A stretch of 64,000 nt of DNA, taken from an uncultured Collinsella sp. GTDB lineage: Bacteria > Actinomycetota > Coriobacteriia > Coriobacteriales > Coriobacteriaceae. The DNA is taken from contig CAKUOD010000003.1 in assembly GCA_934668695.1 (NCBI GenBank), positions 62,001-126,000 of the forward strand, read 5' to 3'. The position numbers were made by a program, and so were the translations under genes. Under the pieces are notes generated by a model. The model worked only from the letters and a program-made list of their open reading frames with translations, was not told the DNA's origin and ran no database searches. Shown piece after piece: positions 34,723 through 43,815 of the stretch (within the stretch, counting starts at the first letter, position 1; each line of letters starts with the position of its first letter).

Positions 34723-34786
34723 AAACCGTCACAACATTCGATGAAAATCGCGATTTTGCCGAAAAGCGTCGAATGTTGTGATGGTT
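34723..34786. repeat. Palindromic repeat, family 2
   Basis: AAAACCGTCACAACATTCGA and TCGAATGTTGTGATGGTTT arms with the inner dyad AAAATCGCGATTTT. It starts right after the MFS stop codon. Confidence 0.8.
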
Positions 34787-34818
34787 TGCGCTCCGGGCAG
34801 GCCGCCCTTCGGGTCCGG

Positions 34819-34856
34819 CCACCACAAAGCGGCCAGGCTCCTTTGTGGTGGTTTTT
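34819..34856. repeat. Palindromic repeat, family 3
   Basis: CCACCACAAAGC and CTTTGTGGTGG followed by TTTTT, 33 bp after a family 2 copy. Confidence 0.8.
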
Positions 34857-34945
34857 GCTTTGACAGGCCGCGCCCGCGCCTTGGTATACCATGTACGCCG
34901 TTCACGAATACACCCCACATCGCCGCACAACCCAGAAAGGCTCCC

Positions 34946-35767
34946 ATGGACACCACCTTCAGCCACATCAAAGCCGTGTTCTGCGATATCGACGGTACGC
35001 TGCTCACGAGCCGGCACACGGTGTCCCCGCGCACCGTGGCGGCGATCCGCGCCCTGCGCGAGCGCGGCGTGCTCTTTGGCCTGTGCACCGGGCGCGACGC
35101 CCACGCGACCGAGGCCATGTACGAGCTCTGGGGCATCGAAGGCCTGGTGGACGTGCTCGTGGGCTGCGGTGGCGCCGAGGTCATCGACCGCGCGCACGAC
35201 ATCAACGAGCTGAGCTATCCGCTGCCGGGCGAGACCATCGCGCGCATCTGCAGGCACATGGCGGACCTTCCGGCAACGCCCGTCTGCCCCCGAGACGGCG
35301 TGTTCTACGTGCCCGAGAGCAACGCGTGCGTCGAGCACCTGTCACGCGTCGACGGCGTGCCCTACCAGGTGGTCGATTTTGCCGAGTTTTTGCGCGAGCC
35401 GCAGCCCAAGGTAATGTTTACCATGGCGCCCGAGGTAATGCCGCGGGTGATTGAGCGGGCGTCGACGTTTGCCGATAACACCGTTAAGGCGGCGGCTCTG
35501 CAAACCACGCAGCGGCTCTACGAGTTTATGGATCCGCACGTGTCCAAGACGCGCGGCCTTGTGCGCGTGGCGGAGCTCAACGACATGGAGCTCCAGAACA
35601 TTTGCGTGTTTGGCGATGCCGATAACGACACCTGCATGGTTGCCGACGCCGGCGTGGGCGTGGCCATGGCAAACGGCAGCGATGCCACCCGCTCCGCCGC
35701 CGATTTTGTAACCGCGAGCAACGACGAAGACGGCATCGCGATCTTTATCCAGGAGCACCTGCTGTAG
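34946..35767 (+). CDS. HAD-superfamily hydrolase, Cof/IIB type
   Basis: The 273-residue protein has HAD motif I FCDIDGTLL, motif II in the GLCTGRDAH region, motif III Lys near KTRGLVRVAE and motif IV FGDADNDTCMVADAG, with a IIB-type cap between II and III. Such enzymes dephosphorylate sugar phosphates, FMN or pyridoxal phosphate. The substrate here is unknown. AGAAAGG precedes the ATG. It is followed by a family 3 repeat. Confidence 0.9.
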   Translation: MDTTFSHIKAVFCDIDGTLLTSRHTVSPRTVAAIRALRERGVLFGLCTGRDAHATEAMYELWGIEGLVDVLVGCGGAEVIDRAHDINELSYPLPGETIARICRHMADLPATPVCPRDGVFYVPESNACVEHLSRVDGVPYQVVDFAEFLREPQPKVMFTMAPEVMPRVIERASTFADNTVKAAALQTTQRLYEFMDPHVSKTRGLVRVAELNDMELQNICVFGDADNDTCMVADAGVGVAMANGSDATRSAADFVTASNDEDGIAIFIQEHLL

Positions 35768-35782
35768 CGCAGGGGGGGAGAA

Positions 35783-35815
35783 CCACCGCAAAGGGAGCAA
35801 GCGCCTTTGTGGTGG
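35783..35815. repeat. Palindromic repeat, family 3
   Basis: CCACCGCAAAGG and CCTTTGTGGTGG arms, 15 bp after the HAD stop. Confidence 0.75.
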
Positions 35816-36273
35816 CCACAGGCGATTTGGGCGAATTGATGTCTACAATCTGCGCGCAAATTCAAATATGGCTATCTGAACATCATACTTCTAACCACCG
35901 ATGGGTTTAAGATATTCTCATCAATTTGGTAGGATATTCATCCCGGTTGATGACCTACCGCTCACGGTCGATTTTTGACCGTTCACAGGATGTTTGCTCT
36001 TGAGCAAAATGTTGTGCAAATAAATCTAATGCCATTAAAAAATAATACGCAACTAAATTACCAGCAGAAACAAAAAATAGATAGCGAATAAACGAAGGTA
36101 AATCTGAGCAAATGTCAAGAGAATTGAGAACTCGCTACAAAAATGTTGGTTTTGTTGCTCAGATGTTTAAACAATCGTTATAATTGCATTACTAAACGAG
36201 CGCAATTACAGATTGCGCAGATGCGTTTGATAGTGAAAGAGCAAGATCGCGGTCTCTTGGGGAGGAGACATCG
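35816..36273 (+). promoter_or_regulatory. AT-rich leader and promoter of the pilus locus
   Basis: This ~460-bp stretch is much richer in A+T than its flanks and has no gene. A promoter TTGCTC-18-TATAAT lies at 36155-36184. The palindrome TTTGCTCTTGAGCAAA is at 35993-36008, and GAGCAAA or its complement recurs near 36104 and 36155. A GACGGTC-like dyad (ACGGTCGATTTTTGACCGT) is near 35975. GGGGAGGAG precedes the adhesin start. The layout suggests regulated, possibly variable, pilus expression. Confidence 0.5.
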
Positions 36274-39200
36274 ATGAAAGCGAATTCAGAAAAAACTAAG
36301 CAGAGTAAAAAAGCGACGCGCCGTGTACTGGCAGGCGTTTTGTGCGGAGCCTCCGTGTTGAGCCTGGTACTGTCGCTCGTCATGCCTCCGATCTCGCAGG
36401 CCATTGCCAACGACGCCCAGGTAGATTCTGCCGAGGAAGCCGTGACGGGGGATTCCCCAAGTGAGTCTACTGACGTGGACAACACCAACAACGGGGATAC
36501 CGAAAACCACATTAGTGTCGAGACCGAGGGCAACGAAGCCAGCGACGATAGCCAGCCTGAGGAGCCCGAGGAAGAGCAGCAGAACGAGGGTACAACGACT
36601 TCGGATGGTGAAACCGTTGTTACGGCTGCGGAAAACGAGCAGGCTAAAACGGCATCCGATGAGATGATAGATAGCGCGAGTAAGCTGAAAGAAAAGCTGG
36701 GGAACGCGAGCGGCACTGCAAACTATATGCTTACGGAAAATATTGATCTTACGAATGTTAATGATAACAATAAGACAATTCAGCTCGGCAATGACGGTAG
36801 CAATATCACGCTGGATCTAAACGGCCATAAGATTAAGTATGCGAGTAATGGTCAGCCTCTGTTCAATATCACCGGTGGCGCGACGCTGACCGTCAAGGAC
36901 GGCGAGCAAGCCGCTCCGATAGAGACCTCGGTTAATCAAGAAAAAATGAACGGCAATCTCGCTTCAATGGGATGCGACGATTCCAACATCCCGAACAAAC
37001 TTACCTACTACGTAACCGAATCGGTCGCAAAAGGAACCGGTACAACCGAGGTACCCGGTACAACCGAGAGCCTTAAAGAGTATAAGGTTGATATCAAGGG
37101 TGCTATCGTGGCATGCGGTGACCATGCCAACCTGAAGCTCGTTAATCTCTACAAAACTGGCGATAAGGTCGGTACGTTTAACCTCGAGAGTGGCGCGATC
37201 ACGCAGCAGCAAAATAGCGGAGATCAAAAAAACAGTGTTAACAGTTTGGTTTATGCCGAGGAAGGTTCTATCGTCAATATGAGCGGTGGCTACGTTTGCG
37301 GTGCAACCTCTATGAGCCGTGGCGCAGGCATCGAACTTGGCATCAAGAACGGGAACGGCAAAGGCGCGACTCTTAACCTCACCGGTGGCGTGATCGCGGG
37401 CAACTACGCTCCCGAAGGCGGCGGCGTGTACGCTGACGGCTCTACAATCAACATGACTGGCGATACGACTGGCGGCACAATTTCCGGTAACGGTACGTTC
37501 GAGGATCGGTCGGGTTATGGCGCGGGAATTTGTGCTAAGGACTCCATGGTGACCATTTTGAATGGTTACATTACTAACAACAAATATCAGCACTACGATG
37601 AAGGACACAAGGGTAAAGGTTGCCACGGTGGTGGCGGCATTGCTGCCTTTAGCCAGTCTGAAGGACAGAAAAAAGGCAGTTTGGTTATTTGCGGCGGCTA
37701 CATCACGGGCAACTACTCTGCCGAGGCTGGCGGCGGCGTTTATGCTGGCGCTTGGAATAAACCTCTTTCCGGATTTACGTTTTCTGATGGAATCATCGCC
37801 AGCAATGTGGCGCAAAATTCAGAGGGTGGCGGCATCCGTATCGCTGCGCCTACAGTTGGCGATTTTAATGTGAGCGGCAAGAAAGCCTACATCACTAACA
37901 ATACGACCAATACCACCTTCGACTGGGGTGGCGGCGGCGTGTTCGTCCAGGGTGGCAACAGCGACCAAAACATAGATTCAGCGAGCCTCAAGATTTACAA
38001 CGCACTGATTACCAACAATTCGGCCCAAGGCTATGGCGGCGGCTTCGCTGCCTGCCCGACCGGCAAAACGTCTATTACCGACACCAATGGCATTGCAATT
38101 TTCAGAAACACCGATGCAAACGGTAGTAAGCTATCAGGTGACAGCAATGAAAAGAAGGAAGACCGGCTTACAGATGATGGCGGTGTGATTACCCCTGACT
38201 TCAAGACGAATGGCCATGAGGATCTTTTCCTTGTTCACAAGAAGAACAACGGTGACTACATCGCAGCCGTAACGGGTCAGATGCTTGGCGGCGGCGCTGC
38301 CAATTGGAAGGGCACGATTGACGACGATACACAAACTTTTATCGGCAAGTACGAGGGCGCCCAAGCTAAGTACAGGATTGGCCTAAAGTCCGACCCGTCC
38401 GATAAAGATCAAAAGGCCGCTATAGGGCTGGCTTCGTTATATATCACGGGCAACAAATCCAGCGTCCACGGTGGCGGAATCATGACCAACGGCGACGTAA
38501 TCGCTGGCTCCACCACGCAGGTGAGTGTGTATCCCAAGATGAAGCTCAACGGCATTAAGGCACTGACGGGCCGCAAGCTCGAGAAAGACGAGTTCGAGTT
38601 CGAACTGCTCAAGCAGAATCCGATTGTTGACGAGAATGGCAAGCCGATTGTTGACGAGAATGGCAAGCCTTTATACACAGTTCCGAGCTTTGACTCCAAC
38701 TCCAAAGATAAGCTTCAGCTCAATGGCTGCTCGGTTGTCGGTACGGTGAGAAACGACATAGATGGAAAATTTACCTTTGATCTGGGTGAAGTTTATGCCG
38801 ATGAGAATCTTGTTTACTACTTGGTAGAGGTTCCGGGCACGGACGAGGGCGTGGCTTACGACGAGACTATCTACAAAATAGATCCTACGGTTGTGGAGGA
38901 TACGGGCAAGACGCACTACGTGCTTGGCATTAAATACACGTATTACGAAGTCAAGAGCGTTTCAGTAACAAAGGTAAAAAAAGACGGCGCTGGCGCAAAA
39001 ACGTCAGAAACAGAATCGGCAGCCATCGCAGCGGCTGAAGGCGAAAACGCTGCTACCATTACGCTTACCAGTGGTGCAACTTTCACCAACAAGTGCCCCA
39101 GTCGTTCCTGGACTCCTGAGGCGACTAAGGTCGTTGAGGGTGGCGAGATGAAGAAGTTTACACTTCAGCTCGCGACAGACAGCCGCTTTAGAGACACAGA

Positions 39201-39753
39201 CATCATCGGTACTGCCGAGACCACCTCTGGTAAAAATACGAAGCAGACGCTTTCGTTCAAGGACACCACTGATAACAATAAAACGGCTGAGCTCAAGTAC
39301 TCGCTTTCTGATATCAGGAATAATCCCGACGACTCGGGTGGTCCTTTCAAGACCTTTACGTACTATGTGCGCGAGGAAACCGACGGTTCGCAGTTCTCGC
39401 ACTACACGTACGACCAGTCGGTCTATCAGTTCACGGTTGTGCCAACGTATAACACCGAAAAAGGAGAGATCAACTGTAGGGTGACCTACAAGAAGGGAAC
39501 CGTTGATTCCGAAGGCAATTGGACAGCAGAAGACAATGCCAAAGAACAGACGTTCATCGACACCTCCGCCCCCAACTCCACCGACAAATCCACCCCCACC
39601 TTCACCAACACCTACTCCACCTCATTGCCCCTTTCTGGTATGTCGGGCGTCACTCTGACGTACCTTGCCGGCGCGGCGGTGCTTTGCGCTGCTGCGGCCT
39701 GGATGCACATTCGTCGCAAGGCGAATGCGAAGGGAGGTGAGCGTCGTGAATAA
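36274..39753 (+). CDS. Large cell-wall-anchored adhesin/pilin with beta-helix and FctA-like domains
   Basis: The 1159-residue protein starts with a lysine-rich signal peptide (hydrophobic ~18-40, then IANDAQ) and an acidic spacer. Residues ~120-740 show repeated GG/TG-rich turns (NLTGGVIAGNYAPEGGGVYA) typical of a right-handed beta-helix adhesin. Two pilin-type domains follow: ~758-880 and ~945-1115, like the streptococcal FctA/Spy0128 fold, in which isopeptide bonds stiffen the shaft. The C terminus is a sortase signal LPLSG, a hydrophobic helix and RRKANAKGGERRE. A 24-bp direct duplication at 38620-38667 gives a repeated VDENGKPI. GC content is clearly below the rest of the window. The next gene overlaps by 8 nt. 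Confidence 0.85.
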   Translation: MKANSEKTKQSKKATRRVLAGVLCGASVLSLVLSLVMPPISQAIANDAQVDSAEEAVTGDSPSESTDVDNTNNGDTENHISVETEGNEASDDSQPEEPEEEQQNEGTTTSDGETVVTAAENEQAKTASDEMIDSASKLKEKLGNASGTANYMLTENIDLTNVNDNNKTIQLGNDGSNITLDLNGHKIKYASNGQPLFNITGGATLTVKDGEQAAPIETSVNQEKMNGNLASMGCDDSNIPNKLTYYVTESVAKGTGTTEVPGTTESLKEYKVDIKGAIVACGDHANLKLVNLYKTGDKVGTFNLESGAITQQQNSGDQKNSVNSLVYAEEGSIVNMSGGYVCGATSMSRGAGIELGIKNGNGKGATLNLTGGVIAGNYAPEGGGVYADGSTINMTGDTTGGTISGNGTFEDRSGYGAGICAKDSMVTILNGYITNNKYQHYDEGHKGKGCHGGGGIAAFSQSEGQKKGSLVICGGYITGNYSAEAGGGVYAGAWNKPLSGFTFSDGIIASNVAQNSEGGGIRIAAPTVGDFNVSGKKAYITNNTTNTTFDWGGGGVFVQGGNSDQNIDSASLKIYNALITNNSAQGYGGGFAACPTGKTSITDTNGIAIFRNTDANGSKLSGDSNEKKEDRLTDDGGVITPDFKTNGHEDLFLVHKKNNGDYIAAVTGQMLGGGAANWKGTIDDDTQTFIGKYEGAQAKYRIGLKSDPSDKDQKAAIGLASLYITGNKSSVHGGGIMTNGDVIAGSTTQVSVYPKMKLNGIKALTGRKLEKDEFEFELLKQNPIVDENGKPIVDENGKPLYTVPSFDSNSKDKLQLNGCSVVGTVRNDIDGKFTFDLGEVYADENLVYYLVEVPGTDEGVAYDETIYKIDPTVVEDTGKTHYVLGIKYTYYEVKSVSVTKVKKDGAGAKTSETESAAIAAAEGENAATITLTSGATFTNKCPSRSWTPEATKVVEGGEMKKFTLQLATDSRFRDTDIIGTAETTSGKNTKQTLSFKDTTDNNKTAELKYSLSDIRNNPDDSGGPFKTFTYYVREETDGSQFSHYTYDQSVYQFTVVPTYNTEKGEINCRVTYKKGTVDSEGNWTAEDNAKEQTFIDTSAPNSTDKSTPTFTNTYSTSLPLSGMSGVTLTYLAGAAVLCAAAAWMHIRRKANAKGGERRE

Positions 39754-41416
39754 GAAAGTTTGCTCCTTCCCGATCTTGTTTGCGCTGCTTGCCCTCCTGA
39801 TCGGCACCTGCGCGGTTGTGTTCCCCGCTTCCGCGCAGGCCGCGCCGACCTCGACCGGTTCCATCACGGTGAGCGGCACCGTGGCGAGCAGCTACGACGC
39901 CTACCAGATCTTTAGCGCCAATGTCGTCGACGGCGACAGCGACGCCAAGATCGCCACCGACCTCGCCTGGGCAAGCGACGCCGTGCGCGACGCCGCGCTG
40001 CCTGTGCTGCACAGCGCCGGCATGCCCAAATCCCAGACCACCGCGCGGGAAGCTGCCGAGTGGCTCAACACCGATTCCCACCTTACGAGCGCGCTGAGCG
40101 CACAGCTCGCTCGTTCCCTCCAGAGCTCTAGCGCCGTGTCCGTGGCCCTTAACGCGGGCACGGCGGCCGAGCTGCCCTGCGGCTACTGGCTCATCGTCGC
40201 CGACGACGACGCCATCGCCCAGGGCGAGGCCGGCACCGCGCCGATCGTGGCCCTGGTCGGCGGCAGCGCCGTCACCGTCAAGCCCAAGGCGGCGACCCCC
40301 AAGGTGTCCAAGCATGTGCTGGAGGACGGCACCGCCGCATGGCAGAAGGCCGCCGACGCCACGGTCGCCGACGACCTGTACTGGCGCCTCTCTGCCACGG
40401 TCCCGGCGGGTCTTACCGCCTATGACACCTATACGGTGCGGTTCGTCGACACCATGAGCGCGGGGCTCGACCCCTCCAAGGTGGCCGCGAGCATGCGCGT
40501 GTACGTGGCGGCGGGCGCGGACGGCGGCTTCGACGCCGTCTCGGCCGGCAAGGGCGGGCGCACCGGCACCGAGCCCGCGAAGGGCTGGACCGACATCACG
40601 GCCCAGTGCGCCACCAAGGTAGCGGCCGACGGCAAGACCTTCACCGTGCGCACCGGCGACCTGATCGCCGCGCTCGGCGGGGCCGACGCCTTCACCGCGG
40701 GCGCCCGCGTGGTCGCCGTGTACAATGCGCCGCTCAACAGCGCGTGCAACCACGGCATCGCGAAGGGCAACCCCAACGAGGTCTACCTGCGCTACCCGCG
40801 CTCTCCCTTTGCCGACCAGTCCGGCGACGCCGGCTTCACCCGCACGCCGAGTGATGACGCGTGCGCCTATACTTGGGATCTCGCGCTCACCAAGCGCGGC
40901 AGCGACGGCGACAAGCCGCTTGCCGGGGCGGTCCTGAGCATCGCCGACGACCGCGGTCGCACGCTGGCGGCCGACGGCACGTGGGATGCGGAGGGCAAGG
41001 CCACCGTCACCACGGGCGAGGACGGCCGCGTGACCGTCTCGGGTGTGGACTCGGGCAAGCTGGAGGTCCGCGAGCTCAAGGCGCCCAAGGGCTACACCGC
41101 CTTTGAGGGCACGCGCTCCGTGACGGTCAAGGCCGAGGGCCTGGACGTCGACCAGGTGGCCGCCGCCAAGCCCAAGCTCACCATCACGGCGGAGTCGCCC
41201 CTGCGCTCCGACAGCGCGGACGGGTCGACGGGCAGTCTGGAGGCGTCGCTCATCAACACGCCCACCGGCACGCCCCCTAGCACTATCACCGGAGGCTTCA
41301 TTCCCTCGACAGGCGATATGGCAATGTACGCCGCGGCCGCCGCAGCGGTCGCCGGAGCCGCGCTCATCGTGGTCGCGCTCCTGGTCAAGCGGGGAGGTGG
41401 CAACCATGCAGAGTAG
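39746..41416 (+). CDS. LPxTG-type ancillary pilin (SpaA-like)
   Basis: The 556-residue protein has a signal peptide (FPILFALLALLIGTCAVVFP...AQA), a SpaA-type N-terminal pilin domain (AYQIFSANVVDGDSDAKIAT), a middle domain (~180-390) and a C-terminal Cna-B domain (LTKRGSDGDKPLAGAVLSIA, VRELKAPKGYTAFEGT). It ends with an IPSTG sorting signal, a hydrophobic stretch and KRGGGNHAE. A GTG start overlaps the adhesin stop codon and follows AGGGAGG. It has no clear C-terminal pilin-polymerisation Lys motif I can place, so a minor or basal role is plausible. GC is high, unlike the adjacent genes. Confidence 0.85.
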   Translation: MNKKVCSFPILFALLALLIGTCAVVFPASAQAAPTSTGSITVSGTVASSYDAYQIFSANVVDGDSDAKIATDLAWASDAVRDAALPVLHSAGMPKSQTTAREAAEWLNTDSHLTSALSAQLARSLQSSSAVSVALNAGTAAELPCGYWLIVADDDAIAQGEAGTAPIVALVGGSAVTVKPKAATPKVSKHVLEDGTAAWQKAADATVADDLYWRLSATVPAGLTAYDTYTVRFVDTMSAGLDPSKVAASMRVYVAAGADGGFDAVSAGKGGRTGTEPAKGWTDITAQCATKVAADGKTFTVRTGDLIAALGGADAFTAGARVVAVYNAPLNSACNHGIAKGNPNEVYLRYPRSPFADQSGDAGFTRTPSDDACAYTWDLALTKRGSDGDKPLAGAVLSIADDRGRTLAADGTWDAEGKATVTTGEDGRVTVSGVDSGKLEVRELKAPKGYTAFEGTRSVTVKAEGLDVDQVAAAKPKLTITAESPLRSDSADGSTGSLEASLINTPTGTPPSTITGGFIPSTGDMAMYAAAAAAVAGAALIVVALLVKRGGGNHAE

Positions 41417-41524
41417 CCAATGGCCCCACAGAGAGCGGGGCGAGACATAACCAAGCAAATGCTTAGACACAGACAAATGGTTTTAGATCAAATGGACTTC
41501 AAGCAGAAAGCAGAGGAAAAGAAG

Positions 41525-43306
41525 ATGAGTATGAGCAAGAACATCGCCCGCCTGGCAGTGACGGCCGGCCTAACTGCAGCGCTGAGCTTCGGCGGCGTGA
41601 TGGCCCCGGTGACCATGGCGTTTGCTGGGGGCACGCCAACGGTGGCTCCGGATGGCAATGTAAAGATTGACGAGAAGACCTATACGGATACAACCTTTAG
41701 GGGTATCCAGATTTTCAAGGCCAAGGTCACGCAGGATTTGGAAGGCGTTAACAACTGGAATGGCGCTAAGACGCTTTCCGACATTGAGTGGGCGTCAGAT
41801 GCCGTTAGGGATGCTGTGACCGGGGCATTTGCCGATACTAGCGACGTTACAAAGCCCTCCGACAATGATGCTCAGAAGTGGGCCGACTGGCTTAAATCAA
41901 AAACCGAAGGTGATTACAAGTCAGGTACAGACAAGACTACTAAGCTCGATGCCGGAACAACCCTCGACAAGATCGCCAAGGCACTGGAGGACGCCAATAT
42001 CACTGAAGGGACGGATGAGTGCAAAACGAGCACCGGTGGCACCTTCACTGGTTTGAATACCGGCTACTGGCTCTTCGTGACTAAGAGTGTCGGCAGGAAC
42101 CCAAATGCTGTCGCCGAGCGCAACACGGATACCTTCACTTCGCCGATTTTCGCCGTTGTCGGCGGTTCCGCTGAGACCATTGCTCCCAAGAAGCAGGTCC
42201 CCACTGTGACCAAGGCCGTAAAGGACGACGCAAAGGACAGCACGTTCGGCGAACCCGAGAATCCCAATAAGGCTGCGGACTCTCAGATGGGCGACTATGT
42301 CGACTACCTGCTTACCGGTACCGTTGCGGGTAACATCAACACTTACAGCACCTACAAGTACATCTTCACGGATAATCTTCCCGAATCCATGACGCCCGAG
42401 TTTGAATCTGACGGCACGACGCCCGCTGTCACGGTCAAGATTGGTGATACCGAGGTCAAGACTGGCTGCTACACCGCCAAGTACGAGAACAATACGATAA
42501 CTGTCGACTTCACCAATCTCAAGAATTGCACGGGCGTGAACAATGCTGCTATTACACTGAACAGCGACTCGAAGGTGACCGTCGAGTACAAGGCAAAGCT
42601 CGACTCTACCAAGATCTTTGATAATGACGGTAAAATCAAGAGGATCTTTAATGGATTGGTTGGTCAAGCCCAGACTAATACGGTTAAGCTGACTTATTCC
42701 AACAATCCGCATGCTGAGGGTGTCGGCACCACGGTCGAGCACCCTGCCTATGACTACACCTATGGCATCGATGTCACCAAGGTGGGCTCTGATAACAAAG
42801 CAAAGGGGCTCGAGGGCGTTGAGTTCACGCTGCAGGAGAACGGTGATACGAGCAACTTTATCAAAGCGGACGGTACCAAGACGGCTAATAGCGAGCAGGC
42901 CAAGCTGAAGACCGACGCAGACGGTAAGATAAACGTTGTCGGTCTCGATGAGGGCACTTACACCCTCACAGAGGTAACCCCGGCGCCTGGCTACAACAAC
43001 TCTGCTTCCAAAGGTGTTACGTTTACCATTGCTCGCGGCACGCTTAAGCAGGATGGCACCGCGGTGACTCCCGACAAGGATTCTGCCAACGTTACTGCTG
43101 CTGATGGTGTTGTAAAGGCCGATTCTGCCGCCGTATCTACCGGTAAGCTCAGCTTCACCATCGTCGACCAGAAGGGCACCGGCCTCCCGCTGACCGGTCT
43201 TAACGGCGTGACCTTCACTTGGATCGCTGGTGGCGCGGTGCTGTGCATCGGCGTGGCGCACCTCATCCGCAGCCGTAAGCAGGCTGAGGAGTCCGAGCAG
43301 GAGTAA
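41525..43306 (+). CDS. Major pilin backbone protein (SpaA-like, LPLTG)
   Basis: The 593-residue protein has a signal peptide (MSKNIARLAVTAGLTAALSF...FA), an N-terminal pilin domain related in sequence to the ancillary pilin (RGIQIFKAK, DIEWASDAVRDAV), a middle domain preceded by VTKAVKDDAK, and a Cna-B domain with a classic E-box (YTLTEVTPAPGYN). The sorting signal LPLTG and a RSRKQAEESEQE tail end it. The class C sortase at 45651 would polymerise it. AGAGG precedes ATG 41525; an in-frame ATG two codons later is also possible. A strong terminator lies ~100 bp after the stop. Confidence 0.87.
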   Translation: MSMSKNIARLAVTAGLTAALSFGGVMAPVTMAFAGGTPTVAPDGNVKIDEKTYTDTTFRGIQIFKAKVTQDLEGVNNWNGAKTLSDIEWASDAVRDAVTGAFADTSDVTKPSDNDAQKWADWLKSKTEGDYKSGTDKTTKLDAGTTLDKIAKALEDANITEGTDECKTSTGGTFTGLNTGYWLFVTKSVGRNPNAVAERNTDTFTSPIFAVVGGSAETIAPKKQVPTVTKAVKDDAKDSTFGEPENPNKAADSQMGDYVDYLLTGTVAGNINTYSTYKYIFTDNLPESMTPEFESDGTTPAVTVKIGDTEVKTGCYTAKYENNTITVDFTNLKNCTGVNNAAITLNSDSKVTVEYKAKLDSTKIFDNDGKIKRIFNGLVGQAQTNTVKLTYSNNPHAEGVGTTVEHPAYDYTYGIDVTKVGSDNKAKGLEGVEFTLQENGDTSNFIKADGTKTANSEQAKLKTDADGKINVVGLDEGTYTLTEVTPAPGYNNSASKGVTFTIARGTLKQDGTAVTPDKDSANVTAADGVVKADSAAVSTGKLSFTIVDQKGTGLPLTGLNGVTFTWIAGGAVLCIGVAHLIRSRKQAEESEQE

Positions 43307-43406
43307 CGCTCGCTCACCCATCCCTTTGGCAGGTGGGATGTGATGGCCATGAGACTTGCGGACACTTTTCTCGTCCATCGACGTTCTTGCTTTGCCATTC
43401 TTTTTT

Positions 43407-43445
43407 CGGGGCAGACTCCGCACTGGAGTCTGCCCCGTTCTTTTT
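43407..43445 (+). terminator. Terminator after the major pilin gene
   Basis: CGGGGCAGACTCC and GGAGTCTGCCCCG arms with a 5-nt loop, followed by TTCTTTTTG. Confidence 0.92.
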
Positions 43446-43588
43446 GGGACAACGCAGACAGCCTCCATCGTCCGATGCGGGCACGTTCGTCATCGCGTTT
43501 TTTGACTCGTATGAGGTTCGGTTTAAGGTCCGTAGGCGCACGCGCGGTGCGGACGGTTCTCGGCGTTTGCGCCGCAAGCGCAAATAAG

Positions 43589-43618
43589 AACGGCCGGGGT
43601 TGCAGCCCGGCCGTTTAA
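43589..43618. terminator. Second hairpin in the pilin-AbiE gap
   Basis: AACGGCCGGG and CCCGGCCGTT arms with a 7-nt loop and a short T run. The ~150 bp between the two hairpins shows no convincing gene. Confidence 0.65.
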
Positions 43619-43779
43619 CACGTTAGAAAACTAGGCCGCCCGCGCTCCTTAACACTTACGCGGGATGCGTCGTTTCCTGTAGCTATTGTATCCCGAATCG
43701 CCCCGCCGATTCGGGACATTTTGAAAACTCAAATACGGGCCCATACCTGATAGAAATCACATCATTTCCGAAAATTATG

Positions 43780-43798
43780 TATAATTCCAATATCAACT
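43780..43798 (+). promoter_or_regulatory. Promoter -10 of the AbiE-like operon with dyad
   Basis: TATAAT at 43780-43785 is followed by TTCCAATATCAACTGGAA, an inverted repeat that runs to just before the start codon. AbiEi-type antitoxins repress from inverted repeats at their own promoter. Confidence 0.45.
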
Positions 43799-43815
43799 GG
43801 AACTAAGCGAAAAAG

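Noticed and set aside
39650..41476. Minus-strand open frame of 608 codons opposite the ancillary pilin
   Set aside because: The plus-strand gene has a signal peptide, Cna-B domain and sorting signal; the antisense frame has none of these.
41420..41525. Upstream start (35 extra residues) for the major pilin
   Set aside because: The extra residues precede a typical signal peptide and have no ribosome site; ATG 41525 follows AGAGG.
43333..43618. Two short overlapping plus-strand frames after the major pilin gene
   Set aside because: Both run through a strong terminator hairpin and lack a good ribosome site; no recognisable protein.
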